From Thuidium tamariscinum (lineage: Eukaryota; Streptophyta; Bryopsida; Hypnales; Thuidiaceae): a stretch of DNA of 64,000 nt. The position numbers and the translations under genes are program-made. Positions 24,215 to 36,641 of the stretch are shown one piece after another; the stretch's first letter is position 1; each line of letters begins with the position of its first letter. The stretch lies in NCBI GenBank assembly GCA_947034885.2, contig OX344752.2, forward strand, positions 10,850,001 to 10,914,000, given 5' to 3'. A model generated the notes under the pieces. It made no database searches, had not been told where the DNA came from, and saw only the letters and a list, made by a program, of their open reading frames with translations.

Positions 24215-26059
24215 GTCGCCCCATTGATTCCTCATGTGTCCACAAGGGATGCTTGCAATTGTCGGGGTAGGGAAGTGCTTGCTCGTCAATGCGTCATGTA
24301 TTGTTTTGCTGCTGACTGATCAGTGGGTCGGTGTTTGGGCCATTACCTCTGTATGTGCCATTTCAGTGTATGGGTCGTTACGTTTGAATGTGATTTTACT
24401 TTGTGATTTGTGAAGATTGTTATAGAGTTGTTGAAAGATCACTTTGAATACAATCATCAAGCTTTCTTGGGATGAAAGTATCTGTGATGATTTCTTATGT
24501 GATCACTGGAGTTGAGAGGTTGGATATTTTTGAAGGAAAAGTAAAGAACCCCATTTTCCATGATTAGGCGTTGGAGCCATTTAGCCAAGTTAAATTGAAG
24601 GTGAATTAAATATATGAGTCAATGAATTGTTGGCATGTTGGCATCTAGGATCATGTCCCTAATGATTTTAGTTGTTCTTTATTAATTTAGTTGTACCACA
24701 ATACTATCTTAGTTCTTTATTAATATAGTTGTACAATAGCGCAATATTAGGGTGCATCAAATCTAGGAAAATGGAGTACATTCAAACTTTTTTAATGGCG
24801 TTACGAAATTTTATCATTGATTGTAGCTAGTGATTTCAAAAGTGGCTAAATTTTGCTTGGTTTCTACCAAAAGAATCCTTGTGCTACTATTATATTGTAA
24901 AAAAGGGCTTTTAAAGGAGCTATTTTAGTCAAAATTACAACAAACAATAAAATTTGATAGCCAATTTGCAACTTCTTCTATAGTAAAATTAGCATATGTT
25001 TAGTTAGTTTTGTCTTACAATACTCCCAATAATTCTTCACAACTTCCAAAATCCTTTCTTTTCTATTTTGTTATGATACTACTCACTCTCAAGATAGCCA
25101 AGGTTGACGCGTGTTTCTCTTGAAAGGTAGCATATGGTACTAAATTTCAAAAACAATTCTAGGATTACTAATTGTAGCATTCAAAATTACTCTAGATCTT
25201 CTACTAAACATTATGGACCCCAAATATTTATAGATTGAAGTAATCAAAGGGCAATATTTTCTTCCCCTAGATACTCATGTAATGGTTGACATCCTTCTCA
25301 CTAGTGATGAGTTTCCAAATGAATGGTTACAAGAAGTACAAGTAGGAGTCATAAGGCCTATAGACACACCTCTAAGTTTTGTGAATGGACATCTTTTAGA
25401 TTCCAACAGCTATGAACAGAATTACCTTAGTTTCTAGTAAAAATATAAATACCATTGCTTTCTTCAATGTACAAGGAGAAAATCTCTTAGTACTGCATGT
25501 TCAACTATACAATTTCAAATTGTAAGTACCTTCCCCCTTTTCTTTTCATGCTTTCAAGTGAATTAGACAATTTATACATATATAGTTATGTATTGTCCTT
25601 ATGTTTTGATGTTGTTTGAATTTGAAAATCTCAATTTTTATCTAACTTTATGTGTTTACATTAGAAATTAGATTGGGATTTTGTAGTGTAAAAATCATTT
25701 TGAATGTTTTTTTTAATACTTCTTGATATCAATTTTATTAAAGTGCTTGGTTTTCAACCTAGTGAACATTTCCATGTTGAACAATAATCCCATTTCATGC
25801 TTCCTGCTTTTTCAATTGCTCCCATTCTTATTATATTCCAATACTTTGGTTTTTGTTTATTTTATTGTGTAGTCTTTGTATTACCTTTCATTTTCATTTG
25901 TTGGACTCGTTGTAGAGGTATGTAGGATTGAGATTTGCATAAAGGGACTTCCCTTAATAATAATAATAAAAATGTTGTATGTATTGTGTGAAGTCAAGCA
26001 AGGATAAAACCTTGAGAAAAGACCTAGTGTTGCAAGTTGCAACTTAGCACTTCTACAAT
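24215..26059. other. Gene-free stretch
   Basis: The first few hundred bases may be the far 3' flank of the ESSS repeat block. The rest is AT-rich. No gene or element end is supported. Confidence 0.4.
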
Positions 26060-26290
26060 ATGTCAAGCCCAACAATTGAAGTTGGCATAGCTCCTATACC
26101 TAATAATGTAGTTTTAACAACTAGTACAACTTCATCCATTGGCATACCTATACTAGAAAAAAAGCATTGTGACCTACAACGTTGTATAAATGATGGGAAA
26201 TGTAAGTGTATTTTAGGTGATGAAAAATGCAACAAAGAGAGTTGCAACTGTGACACAAGTTGTGCTTGCAAGCCCACAAACCTAGGTTAG
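26060..26290 (+). CDS. Metallothionein-like Cys-rich protein, 76 aa
   Basis: ATG at 26060, TAG at 26288-26290. The first half is a non-Cys Ser/Thr/Ile/Pro stretch. The last 40 residues hold nine Cys in metallothionein spacing, with three Cys-X-Cys motifs (CKC, CNC, CAC) and Cys-X3/X4-Cys pairs, flanked by Lys, Asp and Asn. Such a domain would bind Zn or Cu by thiolates in the cytosol. Classical plant types 1-3 have Cys clusters at both ends; here there is one C-terminal cluster, so this is either a divergent type or one exon of a longer gene. A GT directly after the Pro-Thr-Asn-Leu end (CCTAG|GTTAGA) could be a splice donor. Identity rests on Cys pattern alone. Confidence 0.5.
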   Translation: MSSPTIEVGIAPIPNNVVLTTSTTSSIGIPILEKKHCDLQRCINDGKCKCILGDEKCNKESCNCDTSCACKPTNLG

Positions 26291-26569
26291 ACATTATTTC
26301 CCTTGTAGTTATAGGTTTTATGCATAAAAATGATATATTTAATAGAGGCTATAAGTAACACACATATTCATAAAATGTTTTATATATTTGATGGATATTC
26401 TAAAATTGTATTCTAAATGAATTTATAAAATCTATTTTTTTGCTAATAATATAGTTTTTTCTTCTGAGGAATAGTGAATGTCTTACATTTTTCACATTCT
26501 TTTCTATCACATACACAATTAAATCAGTTGATAAAGAAAAATCAAACTTGAGTGGGAAACAAACTCATT

Positions 26570-26862
26570 GCTAATGTGCAAATCTTATAAATTACATTGA
26601 TGGTTTATATAAGTATTCAAAGCCTACTAACCCCACAAATGTTGATGTCTCCATCATTGGCAAATGCTTTGGACCTAAAGGACCAATGAATTGTGAAGGC
26701 AAAAATCCTCCAAAGGAAAATAGAGAACAATGTCCACTCTCAGGTACATGTGATGGCTCTATGGGAGATGCATCTTTAGTGGTATGGCAGCCAAATCATG
26801 GATCACCACAATCACCAACTACAGGTGATATTCATAACATTAAAGTTCAAAGTTCAAGGTAG
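26570..26862 (+). CDS. Cys-containing ORF, possible 3' exon of the metallothionein-like gene
   Basis: An open frame without an early ATG, containing KPTNPTNVDVSIIGKC, GPMNCEGK, EQCPLSGTCDGSMG and a Ser/Pro tail, and ending in TAG at 26860-26862. The Lys-Pro-Thr-Asn near its beginning repeats the end of the ORF at 26060-26290, and it is on the same strand 0.3 kb away. It may be a second exon or a relic of a related gene. The first internal ATG is at 26686. Confidence 0.25.
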
Positions 26863-27807
26863 TTGTATCTCTATTGCAATGGCTAAACAAATGAGGATTA
26901 TAATCCACACTTTCTTTACAAATTTGGATGCTTTACGATTGCATAGAATGGATTAGATAATGAAACCAACAATTAGGCAACTCTTTAGCATTATTGGACA
27001 TAAAGTCAAGTCATTTCTTATCCGTTTCTTGCGTTTTCAATCTTCTACACCAAGTTCAAAAGTTGGAATAGATTTTGGTGTCTCCATCTTTTACATAACA
27101 ACTAATTATGTTTTTTGCCATGGTAGCGAGGGCCTTGTATGGACATATAGTTTAAAGATACTTTTTCTTTCATTTTTTTAGCATTTTAGCCAATATATAT
27201 GATTGTACTCTGATTAGAAAACCAATACAAAGTTCAAAAAAGATCTTTTTTAGGTCCAAAAGTCCAAATTTTATCACTGAATGCATGGCATCATTATGCA
27301 ATTATTCAAAAAAAGAGGTTGTAGATTATCATAAGTAAAACTACACAATTCCACTTTCATTTAAAGATTAGTGGCCATAGTCATTTAGCCAAGTCATACT
27401 TACACATTCAACTTACAAATTAAAAGTTCAACGAAGTATATTACAAAAGAAGAGTTGTTGTTTTTATCAAGGTTTAGATCAACAGGAGATTGATTCATTG
27501 TTTGAGATTTTTTGGACTGCTAGCTATTTTTCCTCAACTTTCAAAGATCAAATCTATTTTAATTTTTTATCTATTTTTTACCCCAAATAGAAACATTATA
27601 GATTTTTTAATCCAATTTTTTTATAATGTTTTCAAATTGCAACAAGTTTTTTTCCAATTCCACAAGCTAACCATGACCTAACCGGTGGTTCTACCCAAAC
27701 ATTGGACGAGTTCTTCAATGTGTATGAATGGCATTCTTCATCTTTCATCTTTTAGAAGCAAAGTGATAGGAATTTTGAACCTTAAAAACCAAAGCAAGCT
27801 ATAATAG

Positions 27808-30328
27808 AGAAAAGATCCGCATTGTGCAGAGCAGAAGGGCGAAACTGTTGCCAAAAGAGAAGAGTTGAAGCCTTGTGCGCATCCCAAGGAAGGCTTACAC
27901 AAACAAGAGGAGCACCAGAAACTGTGTACTCCTCTTCCTCAGGGCGACAAGCTGAAAGCCATCTTGTTCGACATTGATGGAACAATTGCGGACTCCGATC
28001 CCATTCATTTCTTGGCCTTTCAAGAGATTCTCGCTGAGGTAAGCAATGCATTCTCTCTGTTGATCGAAGTAATAAGGTTTTTTCTGCAAAGAAATTGCTT
28101 CCGTAATCGCTGGTGATAGTAATTGGGTTTTTTCAGCAAAGAAAATTGCTTCCGTAATAGAGTTTTCAGTAAAGAAAATTGTTTCCTTAACGTTTAGACA
28201 AGAAGATCAAGAGTCCTTATTTTCAACAACCAAGTGAGGCGGAAAATAGAGTGTCTTCTAATAATTTTCAATGACAGAAGTTTCAAATGGCATTAGAATT
28301 CAGAGGGTGTTGAAGTTTCTTAGAATGTAATGTTGTTTATCTCGCTTTCTGTACAATATGTTAAAGCTATCTCTTCAAGTAGATTGTACCTGTAGTGTGC
28401 TTTAAAGGTGAATGATGATAGAACGGGTGCAGATATATGGATGCAGGAAGGCTACAATGGTGGAGTGCCTATCAGTCATGAGTTCTTCATTCGTCAGATG
28501 AGTGGCAAATTGAATTACGTTATAGCTGAAGAACTTATGCCTGAAATGGAGGAGCAAAAAAGGATTGAAATGATGGATAGAAAAGAAGTTCGGTACCGAG
28601 AGTAAGTTCAAACCATATCATATTATGCACTTGCTCAGAAACTACACTTATCGAGAGATTCAGGAATAGTATTTGGACACTGTTTGAACATTGAATAAAT
28701 TATGAATATTCAAAGTGCTCATTATAGGTATACTCCAAACCATGTTCAGAGGGTATGCAATTTTAGTAACACGGTCAAAATTAGGTGTTCTTATCTTACA
28801 TGGAACTAAGAGTCTAAGTGTAAACTTAAAAACTTGGGAGTCGAACAACCACGAAATTTCTTCTAAGGCTCCTTCGTACGTGAAATCTGTACTGTTTTTT
28901 AAATATGTTTACCAACAGGGTGTTGGTTGACTGTTAGTTGACCTCTGAAGAAATCTTGTGGATTGGTGGTACCAGGCTAGCAGCCAAGGATCTGTTGCCC
29001 ATACCAGGGTTCCTTCAATTCTCTGAATATGTGAAGAAGCGAGGGCTTCGTCGAGCAGCAGTAACAAACTCTCCGAGACTGAACGCCGAGCAAGTAATAG
29101 CGGCATTGCAGATTCCCGATTTCTTTGAAATTGTGGTGGTGGGGAGTGAATGCGACAACCCTAAACCCTATCCTGATCCGTACTTGAAGGCCATTAAGTT
29201 CCTTGGCGTAGAACCAAGCCAATGTTTTGTTCTTGAGGTAACACAAGCTTATCAGAACTTTTTAGGAAAAATGAATGTTTCTCGACCGTTTCGACATCAT
29301 TATGAAAGAATCTTCCCTACAATTCATAGGGAGATCACCTTACGGTGAGAGTGATCATTTAGAGGTGGCCTCTCTATGATACTTAGGAAAGTCTTCATGT
29401 GATCACAATAGCCAGACCTTCCCATAAATGATAACACACATTTTTTTTCCATGGTGTCATAATAGACTCTCTAATTTCGCTAAAACCTTGTGGAATCAAG
29501 TAGTTCCTCTGGGCATTTGCATAGAGTAGTACCACGATCTCCACAACAGTATTTCAAAGCCTTTGGCAACACTAACTACTGCGTTAAGTGTAATCTTGTC
29601 CTTTTCATCTCATTTGTAGATGACTTCTTTTCGATTCATATTTATGAAATTAATGTTGTAATGTACCTGTAACATTCTTGATCCTCTAGTCCAGGTCCCT
29701 TTTATGATGGTACTAGATAGCATATTCCGTTTAGTTTTGAAAACCGAAGAACTTGCATCATAAATTTTAGAGGAAGTTCATAATTGCTCTAAAAACAGAC
29801 ATGGCAAGTCATTTGATGCCATACCATTTACACAATGCTGTTGTAAACCATTATTATATTCAAGTGTTCCTGCTTTACTCTCCTCTCCCCTCCTGTCATA
29901 TTCAAGAATGAATGCCCTCTTACTTCTGCCTTTTCCTTTTTCTTTTCGTCGTTCAGTTCGAATTCATGTTTTTTTGCATATAAATTCTGGTCTTTTTCTT
30001 TGAAATAGAGGGACTTGTCATGGTGGGATGCATGAGATCGAATGATTAATCCTTTTGGGTTGTTTTGGCGTTTGTTTTGCAGGATTCTCCATCGGGCATA
30101 AAGGCCGGGAGGGCAGCAGGCTCCCCAGTAGTAGGCTTGCTAACCGGCCACCCAGGTCCCGTCTTGCGAGACAACGGTGCCTCCGTTCTCATCCAAGACT
30201 ACCATGACTCCGCGCTATGGATTGCATTGGGAGAGGAGGTGGGTGCTGGCAATGTCTGTTCGCAGGGGCACGATTCCACCCCATCAACTGGAGTCCCACC
30301 TCCCATGACGCCTGTATTATCTGCTTGA
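27808..30328 (+). CDS. HAD-family sugar/glycerol-phosphate phosphatase, GPP/SGPP type (4 exons)
   Basis: Subfamily I HAD hydrolase resembling Arabidopsis GPP/SGPP enzymes, which remove phosphate from small sugar or polyol phosphates. Exons: open frame from 27808 to 28038, then 28408-28601, 28976-29237 and 30083-30328, with introns of 369, 374 and 845 bp; all joins keep frame and use GT/AG. Catalytic motifs: I, ILFDIDGTIADSDP (nucleophile Asp in DxD); II, AAVTNSPR (Thr); III, GSECDNPKPYPDPYLKA (Lys); IV, FVLEDSPSGIKAG. The exon 3/4 join creates the motif IV ED pair, which supports it. The helical cap lies in exon 2. Odd point: no in-frame ATG exists between the stop at 27805 and the first motif, so translation must start in an unseen upstream exon (a TGCAG acceptor lies at 27825-27829) or the start is lost. 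The roughly 50-residue stretch before motif I is charged. Confidence 0.88.
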
Positions 30329-31574
30329 ATTTTATTTGTAGAATCCAAAATACACTGTTTTAGCACAATCTTTTCAGCAACCACCAGACAAGAAACGGTT
30401 TGTACTTTTCTTTTAAATTGTATTGGAGTTGGAATCAGATCAGTAGACTTTGAGAAAAGTAGAATTGGATACGGAATCTGTGAGCTTTCAGCGAGAGAGC
30501 AGTTGTAAAGTTATTGTTTATATTCTCATATAAAATCAGATGAACTGGCAACAATGCGTTGTTTGTTAAAAAGTGCAGTGGTCTCGGTCAGTCAGGGTCC
30601 TGAGACAGTTGTGAGAAAACGAGTGTTCAATTGGACCGTACTGTGCAACAAGATACAGATGCTCAAATAAGTATAGAAATTAAAGGAGCTTTCAACACTC
30701 AACTACAAGACCACTTCATTCAGACTTTTCAACCAGTTTTTTTTTTAAATTTCTTTTGAAGTGACGAAGTGGTGATACTTCATTTTATTGTGGAGCTCCA
30801 ATTCTCAACATTCATCCATATATTGGATAGAAAATATCATATTAGCACATAATACATATCTATCATTCTATTTTCATCCATTATTTGGTGATTTCATCCA
30901 TTAGTTTAAATTCTTTTGAAATTTATTGGCAATTTCATCCAAAATTTTACTATTTATTTTCTATAGGCTTGGTGTTAGGCCAAAAAATTTTGTGCAATTT
31001 TGCACCAAATCACTAAAAAAAACCATTGTTTTCAACATAATAAAGTAGAATCACTAATATCCAGTTAAGATATTCTAAACATGATTTGGTGTAGTGCAAT
31101 GCAAAGCAAATATTTTCAAAGGTGTAACGATAAAAACATGATTGCAAAAAGTTTGGTAATTTTATGGCATGAAGTGAAATTACTATGAATTTTGAAAGCC
31201 CAAAAGTGATGTAGACCCATAGTCAATGTCTCGGCTCTTTCAATTACAATCATTGAAGAAATCCTTTTATGTTCATCACTTCCTACTTTTTTACTCACTA
31301 ATTTGGTACATATATTATGAACTTATTAGTTCCAACTTTGAAAAAGAAGAAAACATACATTCCAAGCTCTAGTTGGAAATTTGTTACAAAGTTATTGAAA
31401 ATAAACGAAGTCTACAAGTTGGAAATGGGGTGTTATCAATTATGGGTGGTTCTACCTTAGAGTTGATTGTGAAGTGTATGCAAAGATGATCTAAGGTAGA
31501 AACAACCATTAGCATACCTATTCCCATTCTTGTACCATAGACTATACCTAATTGTATCCCTAGACATTAGTTAA
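30329..31574. other. 3' flank of HAD gene, then AT-rich DNA
   Basis: The first few hundred bases are probably the HAD 3' UTR. The remainder is AT-rich with no supportable gene. Confidence 0.4.
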
Positions 31575-32143
31575 CCCTAAAGTGCTTCAACATCCAATTT
31601 GTGGACAATGCACTTAAAGAAAATCTAATTTCTTTTTCATTATAGCTCGGTTGAAAGTCATCCTAATTTTTAGAGATACTTCATGAAGTTCTTATCCTAT
31701 CCAAGGGTTGGATTTGGTTTTACTAAAGTACTTATTTTTCTAAAATTACAAATGTGGAAGTCTGTCAAGTGGTTGACAAAGCCAAAATTGCATTGCCTCA
31801 AATACAAACCCAAAATTGTAAAAATAAGGTCATAGAATCAAAGAATACAAAGATTCCAAAAAACCACTATGTCAAAAGAACCTCATTTCAAATCTATTCC
31901 TACAAAAATTATTTAAAGAATGACAATATTTTTCTTGTAATTGAATTTAGAAGGAATTTGAATTTTCCTTTCAAAAGTTTAAAAAAAAATATTGGTCATA
32001 ACATTGGTGAATCTAACCATAAGGATAGAATCTAAAATTCAAACTCTACTTGCAGTTCAATTCCAAAATATTCTTCTAAATAGTACTTCATGATGATTTT
32101 TCTGAGACCATCAATCCTAAAGATGAATTTGGATGCTTAGGGG
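31575..32143. mobile_element. TTAA-flanked element, copy i (569 bp, weaker TIR)
   Basis: TTAA at 31571-31574 precedes CCCTAAAGTGC, and the right end GGATGCTTAGGGG is followed by TTAA at 32144-32147. The TIRs are short and imperfect. Interior similarity to the other copies was not established, so membership is tentative. Confidence 0.4.
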
Positions 32144-32167
32144 TTAACGTGTCTCCCAAATGCTTAA

Positions 32168-33067
32168 CCCCTAAATATTTGAGGCACCAAAATTTTGTGT
32201 TTGCAAAACTTTGAAGTTAAATAAAATCTAACCAAGTTTCTATTTTTAGTAGTTTATATTTTTGGAAACTCCTTTTTGAACTCTAATTGTAGCATCAAAA
32301 ATTTGATTTTGAAAATGATTGATTAAGATATTTCTATTTGAAATTTTATTCTAGGGTGTTGATTATAATCTTGACTTTCCATAGTGGTGAGCATCAAGTA
32401 CACTAATAACTTAGAGGGAAAAAAACACTAGATATTCATTTAAAATCATTGTAGAGTAGATTTTACAAAGCTATAAATTGATTGGAGTTATGTATGTTAG
32501 GCCCTTTAACCTCATCTTTTTTGGTGACCAACTTTTTAGATTTGACATGTGAGAAGAGCACCAAAAGACTTCAACTCACTTTTGTAGTTTTAACACCTTC
32601 ATGATTAAACATTATAATCTTTCAATTCGTAAGTGATATTGTTGTGTTTTCTTTTCCTAAGTGATTTCTAACATGTCTACTATAAATTTGTATGGTTTCA
32701 ATTTTAAGAAAATTGATACAACTTATCAAAGTGTTGGCTTTTTATTCAATTCATAGCAAAATCCTAGTAGCTCCAAAAAGGCTATAGACATTTACAGATT
32801 AACTTTGGCATTCTTTCATACAAATTTGACCTTGTGAAGTGCAACTATCGTGTTTTTTGCAACTATTCTAAAAGGATTTCAATAATAATACTTTGCAATC
32901 CACATTGTAAAAAATTTGGAATTTTTTTTCACTTCTTCCCATACCACCTTGAAGATCCTACGGTTACATATGCCCAAGAGAATATTTCCCCTAAAATTTT
33001 GTACTTGTATTGGAAATGGTAGTTTTGGAGTGATTTTGATGAAAACATAGTCAAGGAATTTGAGGGA
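32168..33067 (-). mobile_element. TTAA-family TIR element, copy j (900 bp)
   Basis: TTAA at 32164-32167 precedes CCCCTAAATA, and the right end (GGAATTTGAGGGA) is followed by TTAA at 33068-33071. The right 70 bp is the reverse complement of the beginning of copy b at 14.63 kb. No long ORF. Confidence 0.6.
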
Positions 33068-34925
33068 TTAAAATAAGGAACATTTCATATTAAGGCACTT
33101 GTCTTTCAAAGACACATCATTGAAGCATGAAGTGCTTCACTTTCGACTTCTATTGAATGCTTTTGAAAATTTCTAGTGACATTAGATGTTTTTTGAAGCC
33201 TTTAGAAGATTGCACATTTCCAGATTGTAGGAATGCATTGGGAGCATTTAGACTTCACACAAGCAATCTAACATGACCAAGATTGCCATGTCAACTAATA
33301 TTAATTAATTTTTTAAACATTAAATAATTTAAAAAAATTTAAAAAATCAAATTTTAGTTCTTTTATATTTTCTGAAATTTTCAATTTTATTTTTTAAAAT
33401 TTCAAAATTTCAAACCAATACTGGTTGGTTGACTATACAAAGAACAATTTCAAGGAACATGTCCAAAACAATCTCCAAGAACCTTGAAAAAACATCTAAT
33501 GTTTTTGGGTGTAGATGTAAAGTCATTGAAGGAGTTTTGAAGGATTTGGAATACAAGTTTGAGGTCATAAAATGGTTACATAGACGATTTGAGATTAACT
33601 TCACAAAAGTCCAAGGCCTTTTGGGTTTTAAAGACATCAATGCTTTTTGAAGTGGTATCATTAGAGGAGATTTGAGGGCATTAGAAGACCATGAGTTATC
33701 TTGAGTTTTTGAATTGTGGAAATGTGCCACATTAGTAGTTTAACACAATCAAGAGATTGCCACATCAAATATATATATATATATTGGAATTTTTGGAAAA
33801 AAAATTCAAAAGTTTGAAAATTCAGCCATTATGGGCTGATTTACTATTTGAGGATAATATAGGGAATAACCTTGAAACGGCCCTCTCTTGCTCTCAAATC
33901 ACCCATAATGAGATCTAAATGTCACTAAAGTGTAAAAATCTCAATTGTACAATCTTGTAGTGCACATATAGTATATGACATGATTCAAAATTGGAATCAT
34001 GTGACTGCATAGATTGCAAGATAATAATAATTTAGTGTTGATGCTAAAATTTTCCTAGGAACACATTTGGAGGTGAAATTTGATTCCAAACCTATTCAAA
34101 TGAAAAGAAATTTAAACTATAAGATAATTTTCAAAAAAACTTACAAATACATTGGTGAAAGAAAATATCATTCTACTAGTTTATTGAGCCTAAAGAATGG
34201 CTTTGAAATGTCAAAAAATAACAAGAAAAGTTGCAAAAGAAAGACATCTAAGGCTAAACCTTCTTTTGCTAAAATGCTTTTCAATCACTTTATCACTTTT
34301 TGGCTTGATATAAAATTCTATGCAAACAAACTAGACTAGTAAACGTAGCTTTTTCATAAATATTTATTGAAAATGGACACTATATGAAGAAGGAGCAAAC
34401 CACTAAAGTTCACTGTAATCCAAAAATGTTGGAATATTGAACTTCAAATTGCTCCCAAACATTCAAAACAACTTAGATTGACATGAAAATTTTACCACAA
34501 TAATTAGACTTTAATTGGAACATAATCCAACAAATTTCATTGAAACCAAACACTAGATGTAGATGTAAGCCCTTGAAATTGCAACCATGATATGCACTTT
34601 CAAATAATTAGTACATCTTAGATTGATTTGAAATGTTTACTACACAAACTAAAAGAGAGAGCAAATTTTCCAAGAAGATTTATCAAATTCAAACATTAGA
34701 TACAAAAGTTATAACACTTTGAATTAGACTTGAAACTACGTGATGATAGTTTAGGTTCCCTAGGGTGTTTAAGCTTAGGGATTAAAAACATTGACAAAGA
34801 CCTAGCACTCATCCATCTATTTCAAATTAATGTTCTACACAATCAAAGATATTAATATACTGGAATTTCAATTATTTATGATGAATTTTCAAACACAGTT
34901 TTACGTTGAGCACATCGGTAGGGGT
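33068..34925. other. AT-rich gene-free stretch with an AT microsatellite
   Basis: Contains an (AT)n run at about 33769-33784 and short ORFs without motifs (for example 34067-34339, Lys/Asn-rich). Nothing else supported. Confidence 0.45.
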
Positions 34926-35254
34926 TAAGGGAGGAGGTCCATAAACCGACCACTCTAAGGGCTAGAATAGAATTTTGGGCAGGTCAAACATTTTGAAATA
35001 TTTTTCAGTGAATTTTCTTGAAAGACAGCTTGAATAGGCATCGAACCCAAGTCGTCTCATATTTTTTGAAGCTCTGTAGAATTAGTTGTGAATTTCTGAA
35101 GTCAATATGGCATAGGGCTCCAAAACCGCCCACCTCCTCAAATGTTTACTAGTTGTACATTAATGTAAAGATCAAAAGCATCATGTACCAGAAATATACA
35201 TTTTAGAAGGTGAGCGGTTTTGGAGCCTGAGCGGTTTTCGAGCCTCCTCCCTTA
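34926..35254. mobile_element. TAAGG...CCTTA element, copy 2 (329 bp)
   Basis: Begins TAAGGGAGGAGG and ends with the perfect reverse complement CCTCCTCCCTTA. Homologous to 22303-22773 minus the nested MITE. Near the right end it carries a short repeat, 'gagcggtttt.gagcct', twice. Non-coding. Confidence 0.65.
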
Positions 35255-35336
35255 CTGTAAATAAAAAATGACCTTTGAAAAATGAAAAATAGTATAATTG
35301 AATAAATAGTATAATTTCACGGTTTGTGGGAGTGAG

Positions 35337-35488
35337 CAAAACGCTTCAATGAGGCCATTCGCAGGCTGTTGCCAGAGGAAATTCGTGGCGGTTGCGAGGG
35401 CCAGCGCATGGAAGGGAGGTTTTGGCACAAGCCCAAAAATCTTTGCAGTTTGGCCGCGTGGCAGAGTCTCGTGGGCCCTATTCTGCAA
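35337..35488 (+). other. Orphan exon-like coding segment
   Basis: A 152-bp GC-rich island in AT-rich DNA. One frame reads FNEAIRRLLPEEIRGG and GRFWHKPKNLCSLAAWQSL and then reaches a donor-like CTGCAA|GTAACAG; an AG acceptor-like site lies just before it. The peptide composition looks like a real conserved protein, but I recognise no family and see no partner exons nearby. Most likely a stray exon or pseudogene fragment. Confidence 0.35.
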
Positions 35489-36459
35489 GTAACAGTAATT
35501 TGTTAAAGTCACACTATTTTGAATTGGTGCAAGTTGACCGGGTGCAGTTATTTCCAACCAAAATTGGAACTAAAAATTTGAAATGTGTTTTTTCCTCCTT
35601 TTTATGATTGGGCCCAACAAGATAATAATATATGTTCCAAAGGAATGAACAAAATAGTACTAAGTAGTGATTGGAAAAGTACCTAGTCTATGATCAAAAT
35701 TAGAAGAATCTAGACATTGGTTAATAATCCAAAGAACTTTTTGGTCTCTAAAAATCATCAGTTTTCAGGATAAAATTCTAAAAAATTTATAGTTCCATAT
35801 TTCCTATCTACCTACATGGCAAAAATTTTACTTACATCATATTCCTCATGATCTACGACGTGAAAATCACTTAAGTGATTGACTACATGTACTTCCATTT
35901 TATTACTCTATTACATTAAGGTAGCAGTACCTATTTAGGACAACCTCCTTTTAATGGCTTTATAGACTAACCTATTGTAGATAACAATTGGATGTGCTAT
36001 TTATAGAAAAAAGACTATCTAACTGTACCTTCTCTTCCAATCATCTCTCATTGTTTGTTGCTTAGAGAAAAGTGTCAAAGCTAACTGTAATAGGTGAGTC
36101 TATGAACCCAAGATGGGTCCTACTGAAAAATCTACATTTATATTGAAAAAAAATATTTATTTTTGAAGATTTTTTTTTCCTCATCTTTATGTTTGCATGC
36201 ACTAAGCTAAATTTCACAATTAATTTCATACATCTTCCAGAAAATGCTTGAATTATCCATTATAGATACCTCTACTTTAATTTGCATAAATATGAAGTTT
36301 GTTGGTGACACTAATTGCACCCTCATTGTATGGACAAATCAATATAATAATACAAAACTAGTTGGCACTTCCAAATGGATTTTAAAGGAGATCTATTTAA
36401 TAAAACTTGTTGCTTTACCTTAATTGTCCCATAAACAATTTGTGAGAAATCAACAAATT
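35489..36459. other. AT-rich gene-free stretch
   Basis: Nothing recognisable beyond low-complexity AT sequence. Confidence 0.4.
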
Positions 36460-36641
36460 TACTCCCTCTATCCCAAAATGATCCTTTAGTTGCTAAAAAT
36501 GATCATTTTTTGTTTTTGGAGATTTAGTGAATGAATAACAACTTCCTTGAAATACTTGGAAACAAGTTAAAATGACATCAATTTCAAATTTGATCCTCAA
36601 CATTTGTTCAACTAGAAGATTATGTTGGGATGGAGGGAGTA
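36460..36641. mobile_element. Stowaway-like MITE with TA target duplication
   Basis: The element at 36462-36639 (178 bp) begins CTCCCTCTATCCCAAAATGA and ends TTGGGATGGAGGGAG. It is flanked by TA at 36460-36461 and 36640-36641. These ends closely match the well-known Stowaway consensus (CTCCCTCCGTCCCA...) of the Tc1/mariner superfamily, and the TA duplication fits. Non-autonomous, no ORF. Confidence 0.85.

Noticed and set aside
26053..26277. Minus-strand ORF of 74 codons opposite the metallothionein-like gene
   Set aside because: Mirror of the plus-strand frame; no motif.
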